From an uncultured Nitrososphaerales archaeon (GTDB taxonomy: Archaea > Thermoproteota > Nitrososphaeria > Nitrososphaerales > JAAOZN01): a DNA stretch of 5,667 bases. Of this stretch, positions 1 to 5,037 are shown piece after piece; position 1 is the first letter of the stretch, and each line of letters starts with the position of its first letter. The notes under the pieces are model-generated. The model saw only the letters and a list, made by a program, of their open reading frames with translations. It had not been told where the DNA came from and made no database searches. The position numbers were made by a program, and so were the translations under genes. The stretch spans positions 1 to 5,667 of the forward strand of contig CALJAQ010000172.1 of assembly GCA_938029515.1 (NCBI GenBank), written 5' to 3'.

Positions 1-61
1 TGCTAACTATCGGTAGAGAATCATCTTCGCTAAGGTAGCCTCTAGCGGTAAGCATATTCAT
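1..61 (-). CDS. N-terminus of an unidentified protein, running off the left edge
   Basis: An open frame starts at ATG 61-59 on the minus strand and stays open to the window edge. It reads MNMLTARGYLSEDDSLPIVS and is not recognised. A strong ribosome-binding motif, GGAGG at 72-68, lies 6 nt before the ATG, which is good support for a real translation start. The frame is the same as that of the small ORF upstream (271-80), separated by a TAG and 18 nt. Two readings are possible: a separate downstream operon gene, favoured by the well-placed GGAGG, or the rest of one longer gene interrupted by the TAG. Only 20 residues are visible, so no function is proposed. Confidence 0.45.
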   Translation of the reverse strand, partial: MNMLTARGYLSEDDSLPIVS

Positions 62-79
62 GATACGCCTCCACACCCC

Positions 80-271
80 CTACATCCCTTGAGCATCCAT
101 ACGCATCACCTCCATATTATAGTGGAAGATCAACCAACCTATAGTAGGCACGTAAAGTATAGTGTTGATAGCCCCTAGCCATTCGCTCACAGCCTCCCCA
201 CACCTCTCCACAAGGAGGTAAAAGAGTAGCTGATCAAACCCCACCACCCACTGAAGCCCACTAAACCACAC
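80..271 (-). CDS. Small hydrophobic hypothetical protein, possibly a fragment of an interrupted gene
   Basis: This is a 63-residue ORF with a GTG start at 271 and a TAG stop. It is not recognised. Two hydrophobic stretches (about residues 4-21 and 34-50, the second including ILYVPTIGWLIF) could be one or two membrane segments, separated by an acidic stretch around ERCGEAVSEW. The GTG has no ribosome-binding motif. A better start is in the same frame further upstream: ATG 319-317 with GGTG at 329-326, a 6-nt spacer and a TATA-like element near 362-370. That start reads only 12 codons (MLNLRPIFFLDL) before a TGA at 283-281. The coding region is therefore either a degraded gene, a small ORF after a leader peptide, or chance. 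Codon use (AGG, ATA, CTT) resembles the neighbouring genes. Confidence 0.35.
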   Translation of the reverse strand: MWFSGLQWVVGFDQLLFYLLVERCGEAVSEWLGAINTILYVPTIGWLIFHYNMEVMRMDAQGM

Positions 272-316
272 ACAAACAGGTCAGAGATCCAGAAAGAAGA
301 TAGGCCTAAGATTCAA

Positions 317-371
317 CATTATAGACACCAACCTAATATTAAAATGAATTCTAAATCAACTATAAATATAA
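317..371 (-). promoter_or_regulatory. Candidate promoter and start region for the leftmost minus-strand transcript
   Basis: On the minus strand an AT-rich TATA-like element (TATATTTATA, about 371-361) lies between the end of the PEPCK gene and the leftward ORFs. A start of transcription about 26 nt from its centre would be near 339. It would be followed by GGTG at 329-326, a 6-nt spacer and ATG 319-317. The spacing fits an archaeal promoter with a short leader. The ATG leads into a frame with an early TGA, so what it drives is unclear. The whole 340-380 stretch is AT-rich, which weakens the box assignment. Confidence 0.35.
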
Positions 372-411
372 TATAATGTAAAAGGAGCTGGGTTAATCTA
401 TGCGGGTTGTG

Positions 412-2319
412 TTAAGCTAACTTAAGTGGTGAAATATAGTCGCCGAATCTAGCTTGCGCGTCGAGCAGCCTCTTCTTCTGCTCCTCAAAGACCTTGAAGA
501 GTATAGGTGGTGTGCCTTCTATGGTGCTGTAAATCTTGGTTATTCTATTTATCTTGGCTAGGTTCTCCCTAGCCCTTATCGTGAACTGCTGCTCGTATAG
601 GTTAATGGGGTACTCGGTGTTAAGAACCTCTGCGAAGAGGCTCTTCAAATCCTCGTATATAGGTATCATTCCTGTAGGCGTTTTTATGGCTTCAACATCT
701 TTGTGCACTCTCAGCTCCATCCACTTGAACCAAACCCTCTTATCCTTCTTATCAGTAAGGTATTCGCCTCTGCCTCCTCTTATGAAGTAGTTTACACCAA
801 AGATCAAAGGTGGATTGCTCAAACCTTCTCCAAACCTCAGGTTATCTTCAACATATCTGGATATAGGTATCGATAGGAAGTCTAGGTTCGACATTGGGTT
901 AAACTCCCTAACACCCTCCTTACCGAGCACAGCCGCTGTAGTCTCAGACTCAAGCGCAGCACCCTTGGTGATTATACCATGCGTCCAATCGAAGCTCTGC
1001 TCAACTGGCACAGATGTGTCTGAATCTCTGCCACCATAGACTATCGCTTTAAGAGGAACCCCCCGGGGATCATCCCAACTTCGATCAAGGTTTCTGAAAT
1101 ATTTTAGCTCCACTGTAAATCTGGCATTAGGATGTGAGCATGGGATGACCTTACCTTCTTTATCCTTCTTCCCAATATACCATTCACCTGAGTGGTTTAT
1201 TCCATTCAGAGGCACAGGCCCATCATGACCATCCCAGTAAACATCACCATCCTTTGTCACGAGTACGTTTGAAAAGATGATCTCTACTGGGCTATGTAGA
1301 ACCTCCCATTGGATAGCGTCATCTTTAGAGTTTATGCCCTGTATGATGCCGAATACCCCCTTTTCAACGTTAACAGCTCTCACCTCACCGTCCACTCTTC
1401 TGAGATATGCTATGTCGTCGCCGACTAAAGTTTCACCCTCCATCATAGCTGTCGAAGTTTTGCCGCACATAGATGGGTAGGCTCCAGCGAAGTATGTGAC
1501 TCTGTTGTTAGGTCCGTGTATACCCATGAGTAGCATATGTTCTGTAAGCCAACCTTCTTTGGAAGCGCGGTTTATGGTTAAGCGCATAGCCAGCTTCTTC
1601 AACCCTATTGTGTTGCCGCCGTACTGTGTGTTTGTGCTGTAGACCGCCTCATCCTCTAAATCTATGTAGACCCTCCTTTTATCTAGGTTCTTAGATGTCT
1701 TCCTTTCATCCAATTCTCCTTGTGAATGCACAAATTTAAGGAAGCGTGCGCTCTTACCTTGCTTCACAAACATGTTATACCCTTGTCTGTATAGTATGTT
1801 TTCGCTGTGTGCTACATAGCTCGAATCTGTGAGTTGAACAGCTGGTATAGAGAAGATTGAATCAACAGGTCCTAGGCTGTAGAAGCATACGTAGAGGGGA
1901 TGCCCTTTCATTATACCCTTTAAGATCTCGTGCACCTCCTTCAGCAGCTCCTCTCTCTTACCTGTTCTGATGCCGAAACCTAGATTCAGCCCCTTCTCTA
2001 CAAGTATGACTGTGTGCTCCCTATCTCTAGCTTGATCATAGTAGTTATCGAAGTGAATAGTGTGCCCTTTTGTTGCGAGCTTGCTTTCTTCACCGTCTCT
2101 TATGGCTGCTTGCTTGATATACTCTATATCTTCATCTGTCCCGGCTGAGACATACACTTGCTCAGGCTGGCATAGGTCAATGTATTTAGCTACAAAGGAG
2201 TGTAGCGTTGGGTTGTCTATCTTCATCAGCCGCTCGAAGTGCTTCCACTCGAGCTTAGCCTTCAGTGTTTGAAGATACACCACACTTTCTAAGTTAACAT
2301 CAGCTGAAAAGGTTGGCAT
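412..2319 (-). CDS. pckG: Phosphoenolpyruvate carboxykinase, GTP type
   Basis: The 635-residue cytosolic enzyme converts oxaloacetate plus GTP to PEP, GDP and CO2, the entry step of gluconeogenesis; it can also run in the anaplerotic direction. Its length fits the GTP family (about 600-640). Family motifs seen: Arg98 in DQAR (substrate-binding Arg); YGGN at 233-236 followed by KK241-242, and His261 in EHM (metal-binding Lys and His); the PEPCK P-loop AGAYPSMCGKT at 278-288 with the reactive-loop Cys285 and Lys287; GDDIAYL at 300-306 with metal-binding Asp301/302; NARF at 398-401 (Arg400). All catalytic positions look intact. The ATG at 2319 is chosen because a TATA box lies about 45 nt upstream and the frame begins there; no clear GGTG motif precedes it. 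The segment at 519-530 (EYLTDKKDKRVW) lacks the PGF loop that holds guanine in animal enzymes; I believe this is common in archaeal members. The small basic-protein gene lies 67 nt upstream on the same strand. Confidence 0.97.
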   Translation of the reverse strand: MPTFSADVNLESVVYLQTLKAKLEWKHFERLMKIDNPTLHSFVAKYIDLCQPEQVYVSAGTDEDIEYIKQAAIRDGEESKLATKGHTIHFDNYYDQARDREHTVILVEKGLNLGFGIRTGKREELLKEVHEILKGIMKGHPLYVCFYSLGPVDSIFSIPAVQLTDSSYVAHSENILYRQGYNMFVKQGKSARFLKFVHSQGELDERKTSKNLDKRRVYIDLEDEAVYSTNTQYGGNTIGLKKLAMRLTINRASKEGWLTEHMLLMGIHGPNNRVTYFAGAYPSMCGKTSTAMMEGETLVGDDIAYLRRVDGEVRAVNVEKGVFGIIQGINSKDDAIQWEVLHSPVEIIFSNVLVTKDGDVYWDGHDGPVPLNGINHSGEWYIGKKDKEGKVIPCSHPNARFTVELKYFRNLDRSWDDPRGVPLKAIVYGGRDSDTSVPVEQSFDWTHGIITKGAALESETTAAVLGKEGVREFNPMSNLDFLSIPISRYVEDNLRFGEGLSNPPLIFGVNYFIRGGRGEYLTDKKDKRVWFKWMELRVHKDVEAIKTPTGMIPIYEDLKSLFAEVLNTEYPINLYEQQFTIRARENLAKINRITKIYSTIEGTPPILFKVFEEQKKRLLDAQARFGDYISPLKLA

Positions 2320-2360
2320 CCTTAACCGAGAAGGTAAAACTTGTTCTTAACCCTATCGCA

Positions 2361-2369
2361 TTTTAAAAA
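2361..2369 (-). promoter_or_regulatory. TATA box of the PEPCK gene
   Basis: TTTTTAAAA on the minus strand is centred near 2365. A transcription start about 26 nt downstream, near 2339, would give a leader of about 19 nt before the ATG at 2319. No strong ribosome-binding motif is visible in the leader. The box lies between the small upstream gene and the PEPCK gene, so PEPCK probably has its own promoter even if some transcripts read through. Confidence 0.55.
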
Positions 2370-2384
2370 GAAGGAGAGGGGTGG
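2365..2384 (-). terminator. Pyrimidine tract ending in a T run, possible terminator of the small upstream gene
   Basis: Just after the stop of the 67-residue gene the minus strand runs through an almost pure pyrimidine tract ending in five T (CTCTCCTTCTTTTT at 2378-2365). Archaeal terminators are often simple T-rich tracts without a hairpin. The tract merges with the PEPCK TATA box, so this assignment is tentative. Confidence 0.3.
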
Positions 2385-2386
2385 GT

Positions 2387-2590
2387 CTATAGTCCTAGGT
2401 CTGGGAACTTCGCTACCGTTAGCCCGAGCTCTTTTTGTAGTGTTTGGATGCGTTTAGCGTATTCTTTCATCCTTTCTTTGTCGTTCTGGACCTTGGCTAT
2501 TTTGTATGCCTTCCACGCCTTCTTTAAGGCACCCCAAGTCTGACCTTTAGTGAATTTTTCACTAGACACGTGAGACCACCGTTGAGACAT
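2387..2590 (-). CDS. Small basic conserved-looking archaeal protein, function unknown
   Basis: A 67-residue soluble protein with about 15 Lys/Arg against 6 Asp/Glu. The N-terminal part contains WSHVS (5-9) and KGQTWGALKKAW (15-26); residues 21-55 are rich in Ala, Lys, Gln and Leu and should form helices, with a possible short coiled coil at 37-55; a short C-terminal tail ends FPDLGL. The KGQTWGALKKA block is reminiscent of small uncharacterised thaumarchaeal proteins, a recollection that was not searched. The net charge would suit nucleic-acid or ribosome binding, but that is inference. The ATG at 2590 has no ribosome-binding motif. An alternative GTG at 2569 (Val8) has GGTGG at 2580-2576 with a 6-nt spacer and fits the TATA box better. 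A dead IS begins about 40 nt upstream of the ATG. Confidence 0.7.
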   Translation of the reverse strand: MSQRWSHVSSEKFTKGQTWGALKKAWKAYKIAKVQNDKERMKEYAKRIQTLQKELGLTVAKFPDLGL

Positions 2591-2602
2591 ATGAAAGAGT
2601 AA

Positions 2603-2610
2603 GTATTTAA
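2603..2610 (-). promoter_or_regulatory. TATA box of the small basic-protein gene
   Basis: TTAAATAC on the minus strand is centred near 2606. A start of transcription about 26 nt away falls near 2580. That is inside the longest ORF and directly at the GGTGG motif that precedes GTG 2569, so this box favours the shorter 60-residue product. It lies between the gene and the left flank of the IS remnant (2622). Confidence 0.4.
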
Positions 2611-2621
2611 GTGTAGCTGAT

Positions 2622-2631
2622 AACGTAAGAT
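2622..2631 (+). repeat. Left copy of the target-site duplication
   Basis: AACGTAAGAT directly abuts the left inverted repeat. The right copy at 3256-3265 is AACTTAAGAT, one mismatch in ten. A perfect duplication at insertion followed by one point mutation is the simplest explanation. Confidence 0.65.
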
Positions 2632-2645
2632 GAGGTTGTAAAGAT
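2632..2645 (+). repeat. Left terminal inverted repeat of the decayed IS
   Basis: GAGGTTGTAAAGAT pairs with the reverse complement of 3242-3255 (GGGGTTGTCAAGAT), differing at two positions. It forms the inner boundary of the left flanking duplication. Confidence 0.7.
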
Positions 2646-3248
2646 AGTGTTCTCCATTTTGTTTGGTCTGTTTGGATCAGACTTCTTGTTCTGTTTTGCC
2701 CTCCTTATGGGTTGGTTGGGTAGCTTGTGAGGGTGGTGAAGAAGGCGAAGGTCTTCAAAAGTAGTATGGTGGGGTTGCGGGATAGTTCTTTCACCCCTCA
2801 TGCATTATTCAGGCTCATCTCTAGGGGTGTAGCGTGGTAAAAGGGGTTTTAAGGAGCTTGTTGAAGAAGCTTACAGGAAGCTGAGGATCATAGCTGTAGA
2901 TGGGAGCTTTACGGAGAGTAGGTTTATGTATAGATAAGGGGTGTGGATGTCAGAGAGGTCCTTGTAGTGAGAGTATCCTACACGAGAAGCGCATTGGATG
3001 CTGAGCTCCTCCTTAAGCAGCTTCAATTCTTTAAGGAGAAGCCCATCATACCCGTGGATGCATTGAAGAGGCTAGGATGAGTACGAGCAGCTAGCGAGAG
3101 GAAGTAGCGTAGAATCGCTGCTTCAGAAAGGGAAGAGAAGTAAGTCTTCTACAAAAGATTCCTATTAGATCACCCATCATCAGCAACTGAGATCCTAGAC
3201 GTGTTCATAAAACTCTACAACCTAGAGATCAAGCTGGGCCCATCTTGA
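2632..3248 (+). pseudogene. DDE transposase pseudogene with several frameshifts, stops and a deletion
   Basis: Five plus-strand pieces in two reading frames join into one transposase-like protein. Piece 1 (2632-2730, frame of 2632) reads EVVKIVFSILFGLFGSDF and ends in a TGA. Piece 2 (2727-2840, the other frame) contains ALFRLISRGVAW. Piece 3 (2833-2937, first frame) contains FKELVEEAYRKLRIIAVDG, with the first catalytic Asp at 2899-2901. Piece 4 (2937-3080) contains VREVLVVRVSYTRSALDAEL and PIIPVD, with the second Asp at 3057-3059. Then EYEQLARGSSVESLL (from 3079, first frame) carries the likely third acidic residue, Glu at 3112-3114, followed by VFYKRF and a C-terminus ending IKLYNLEIKLGPS (3144-3248). 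The order and spacing match compact rve-type DDE transposases, except that the second Asp to Glu distance is only about 18 residues where about 34 is usual, implying a deletion. The gene is dead. Confidence 0.75.
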
Positions 3249-3255
3249 CAACCCC
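3242..3255 (-). repeat. Right terminal inverted repeat of the decayed IS
   Basis: Read on the minus strand it is GGGGTTGTCAAGAT, 12 of 14 identical to the left end. The final stop codon of the transposase relic (TGA 3246-3248) lies inside this repeat, a compact arrangement usual for small insertion sequences. Confidence 0.7.
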
Positions 3256-3265
3256 AACTTAAGAT
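3256..3265 (+). repeat. Right copy of the target-site duplication
   Basis: AACTTAAGAT directly abuts the right inverted repeat and matches 2622-2631 at 9 of 10 positions. Confidence 0.65.
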
Positions 3266-3273
3266 GTTAGACA

Positions 3274-3287
3274 GCCTTAAATAAGGC
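3274..3287 (+). promoter_or_regulatory. TATA box of the MoaA-like gene inside a perfect palindrome
   Basis: GCCTTAAATAAGGC has 6-bp perfect arms (GCCTTA and TAAGGC) around AA, and its core TTAAATAA (3277-3284) looks like an archaeal TATA box. Transcription would start near 3306, only about 5 nt before the proposed TTG start at 3311, so the message would be nearly leaderless. The palindrome could be an operator where a dimeric regulator blocks TBP, but AT-rich TATA boxes are partly self-complementary by nature. It lies 8 bp beyond the right flank of the dead IS, so it is host sequence. Confidence 0.45.
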
Positions 3288-3310
3288 TAAAACCGCTTAC
3301 TAAACTGAAG

Positions 3311-4339
3311 TTGAGTTCGCAGCCAACTTCTCCTAAAGATGGTTGTGTGTTATTTGACAGATTCGGTAGACCAGTTACAGGTGTGAGAATCTCGCTCAAC
3401 CCGAGTACTCTTTGCAACTTCAACTGCATCTTCTGCCACAGCGAAGGGGTATTCGACGAGCCTAAGGATATAATGACAGCATCAGAAATCCAGAGGATCG
3501 TAAAGGTGTTAACTAAATTTGGGGTTAATGTTGTGAAGCTTACAGGCGGAGAACCGATGCTTAGACGAGATGTGCTTGATGTAGTTCAGAAGCTAGGTGA
3601 ACTCCCTCTAAGGGAACTTTCTATGACGACCAACGGCACAAGGCTCGTAGAGTTAGCAGCTGACCTTAAGGATCTGGGGTTAGATAGGGTTAATATAAGC
3701 CTCCACAGCCTCAGAGAGGAGCGCTTCAACTTTATAACAAAGGCAGTAAAATTTGACTACACACTTAGAGCGATTAGACGTGCTGTAGAAGTGGGTTTAA
3801 CGCCTGTTAAGCTTAATGTTGTGGTTATGAAGGGTGTAAACGAAGACGAGGTTGAAGACTTAATTGATTATGCTGCTTCACTTGGAGGTGGGGAGAAGGC
3901 TAAAGTGCAGTTTATAGAGCTCGTCGCAGAAGGTGCAGCTGATTCAACCTTCTACAAAACCTTCCACGTCGACCTCACAGCACTTGAGCAGCGCTTCAAG
4001 AGCCTCGCTGTAGAGGAGAAGGTAAGGCAACTGCATCTACGCCACCAATACCTTTTGCCTAACGGAGTGTGGGTTGAAGTAGTCAAGCCTATGCATAACT
4101 CTGCCTTCTGTATGGCGAATAACAGAATACGTATAACATACAACGGTCAGTTCAAGCCCTGCTTGCTTAGAGGAGATAATCACGTCGACTTCTTAACCGC
4201 GATGAGAAACAGTGATGACGATGAAGCTTTGGCTGCACTCTTCAAAAAAGCGGTGTGGTTAAGGGAGCCATTCTTCAAACCCAAAGAGTTTCCGCGCTAC
4301 GTTAAGCAGGGAGCCTACTCTACTCAACCTTTATCCTGA
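3311..4339 (+). CDS. moaA: MoaA-like radical SAM protein (GTP 3',8-cyclase family) with a changed C-terminal cluster motif
   Basis: MoaA opens molybdopterin synthesis by converting GTP to 3',8-cyclo-7,8-dihydro-GTP. This 342-residue protein has the family layout: DRFGRPVTGVRISL at 16-29; the radical SAM cysteines Cys35, Cys39 and Cys42 (CNFNCIFC); GGEP at 79-82; TTNGT at 106-110; SLHS at 130-133. The C-terminal cluster region reads AFCMANNRIRIT (265-276) and KPCL (282-285). Cys267 and Cys284 are present, but the position of the second Cys in the usual FCxxCNR holds Asn270. The C-terminus ends QPLS, without the Gly-Gly that typical MoaA needs to react. It may be a divergent archaeal MoaA or a related enzyme with another substrate. 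The TTG at 3311 is chosen because the frame is closed by a TAA at 3278 and a TATA box lies about 30 nt upstream; GTG 3347 is an alternative. No other molybdopterin gene is in the window. Its end overlaps the Hsp20 gene by 20 nt. Confidence 0.85.
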   Translation: MSSQPTSPKDGCVLFDRFGRPVTGVRISLNPSTLCNFNCIFCHSEGVFDEPKDIMTASEIQRIVKVLTKFGVNVVKLTGGEPMLRRDVLDVVQKLGELPLRELSMTTNGTRLVELAADLKDLGLDRVNISLHSLREERFNFITKAVKFDYTLRAIRRAVEVGLTPVKLNVVVMKGVNEDEVEDLIDYAASLGGGEKAKVQFIELVAEGAADSTFYKTFHVDLTALEQRFKSLAVEEKVRQLHLRHQYLLPNGVWVEVVKPMHNSAFCMANNRIRITYNGQFKPCLLRGDNHVDFLTAMRNSDDDEALAALFKKAVWLREPFFKPKEFPRYVKQGAYSTQPLS

Positions 4340-4916
4340 AACCCTTCTCTCCTCTCTTTCTAGGTAGCGTAATTTCTAAAACGCCGTTCCTATAGGTTGT
4401 TACAGCCTTCTCAAGATCCACATCCTTAGGTACTTCAACAACTTTATGGTAGGATTTACCTCTACTCTCGACTGATACGGTTAACTTATAGTCAGATGCA
4501 TAGATCTGTATGTCCTCCTTTTCAACACCTGGGATCTCCATAATCACCTTCACCTCATCATTCTCTATAACTTCGGTTAGAGGTTCCCTCTCCTCCTTTA
4601 CTGTTAACCCAGGTCTACCAGGAACTGGTTTTAGGTTGCCAAATTCACGCACAACGGGTTTTCCGTCAGGGCCTATACTTACTGAGTAGCCGTAGACGAA
4701 TGGGCCGAACTCTTTGATAACTCTTCCGTCTGGTAGTCTTTTTTCCCGTATCAGCTTTTCTGGAACCCTCTCACCTAGGTCTCTGAGCGCTTCATCCATT
4801 CTCCGCTCGAATTCTCGAAGTATATCTATTAGGTCGCTGCTGTAGAAGCTGGGGATGTCTATGTCGAAGAAGGGTAATCTTATCCTTCTTCTTCTGAACC
4901 ACTCGTCAGAAGACAT
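4320..4916 (-). CDS. Hsp20 / alpha-crystallin family small heat shock protein, archaeal type
   Basis: An ATP-independent chaperone that holds unfolding proteins in the cytosol. The 198 residues comprise an Arg-rich start (8-13), a probable amphipathic helix (25-48), an archaeal-type segment GPFVYGYSVSIGPDGKPV (71-88), and an alpha-crystallin domain at about 112-188. That domain contains the conserved PGVEKEDI (129-136) and NGVLEITLP (177-185, the GVL motif). The tail FRIKVE (193-198) has the I-x-I/V motif with which these proteins form oligomers. At 198 residues it is longer than typical archaeal Hsp20 (about 140-170) because of the N-terminal domain; I recall such long forms beside CDC48-type ATPases, but no ATPase gene is in this window. 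ATG 4916 is preceded by GGTGG (4925-4921) and a TATA box. It converges with and overlaps the MoaA-like gene by 20 nt. Confidence 0.93.
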   Translation of the reverse strand: MSSDEWFRRRRIRLPFFDIDIPSFYSSDLIDILREFERRMDEALRDLGERVPEKLIREKRLPDGRVIKEFGPFVYGYSVSIGPDGKPVVREFGNLKPVPGRPGLTVKEEREPLTEVIENDEVKVIMEIPGVEKEDIQIYASDYKLTVSVESRGKSYHKVVEVPKDVDLEKAVTTYRNGVLEITLPRKRGEKGFRIKVE

Positions 4917-4920
4917 TTAA

Positions 4921-4956
4921 CCACCTTTTCAATAAGGTTCTACGCCACTATTTAAC
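4921..4956 (-). promoter_or_regulatory. Promoter and ribosome-binding site of the Hsp20 gene
   Basis: On the minus strand TTAAATAG (about 4955-4948) fits a TATA box. Transcription starting about 26 nt away, near 4927, would leave a leader of about 11 nt that contains GGTGG at 4925-4921, 4 nt before the ATG. The agreement of box, leader and ribosome-binding motif makes this one of the better supported starts in the window. Confidence 0.6.
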
Positions 4957-5009
4957 GTTATCGAGTAAAGTTAGAGAAATGTGAGCTAGATTTTTGGCTT
5001 ATCGATGCG

Positions 5010-5037
5010 GCATGTTAACTTATATCTGTGAACATGC
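5010..5037 (+). promoter_or_regulatory. Inverted repeat around a TATA-like element before the HNH gene
   Basis: GCATGTT (5010-5016) and AACATGC (5031-5037) are exact inverted repeats separated by 14 nt, and CTTATATC (5019-5026) lies between them. If CTTATATC is the TATA box, transcription would begin near 5048, leaving GGTG at 5055-5058 and TTG 5064 as a consistent start. A dimer bound to the repeat would block that promoter. The repeat is short, and chance cannot be excluded. Confidence 0.35.

Larger units (their letters stand above)
2632..3255 (+). mobile_element. Decayed insertion sequence, 624 bp, with ends and target duplication still visible
   Basis: The element is bounded by imperfect inverted repeats of 14 bp (2632-2645 and 3242-3255, 12 of 14 matching) and flanked directly by an imperfect 10-bp direct repeat (2622-2631 and 3256-3265, 9 of 10 matching), as expected of a target-site duplication. 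Inside is a plus-strand DDE transposase broken by frame changes and stops. It is inserted between two divergent genes. The parts recognised suggest a compact rve-type DDE transposase like archaeal IS6/IS240-related elements; the family name is inference. A length of 624 bp is shorter than such elements usually are (about 750-800 bp), which agrees with the internal deletions seen. It cannot move on its own. Confidence 0.75.

Noticed and set aside
80..82. TAG read as pyrrolysine
   Set aside because: No pyl genes or other recoding signal are visible, and a GGAGG plus ATG directly after the TAG offers a simpler explanation. It is kept only as a minor alternative in the findings.
400..420. Short plus-strand reading of six codons (ATG CGG GTT GTG TTA AGC) preceded by AAGGAGC
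   Set aside because: Only six codons before a stop, running into the end of the PEPCK gene. The AGGAG is probably chance.
536..2272. Four plus-strand ORFs of 67-84 residues within the PEPCK gene
   Set aside because: All are antisense to a complete, motif-rich PEPCK gene and are Ser/Leu/Thr-rich as expected of reverse-strand shadows.
2607..2801. Minus-strand 64-residue ORF from ATG 2801
   Set aside because: It lies antisense to the transposase relic and across the left IS end, has a low-complexity His/Pro/Asn-rich composition, and resembles no protein. It is a shadow of the pseudogene.
2591..3310. Non-coding RNA or CRISPR in the stretch without an intact gene
   Set aside because: No regularly spaced repeats or tRNA-like arms are seen, and the translation fragments plus element ends explain nearly all of it as a dead IS.
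3952..4143. Minus-strand 63-residue ORF inside the MoaA-like gene
   Set aside because: It is antisense to the conserved C-terminal cluster region, and its Cys/Arg-rich composition reflects the complement of the real codons.
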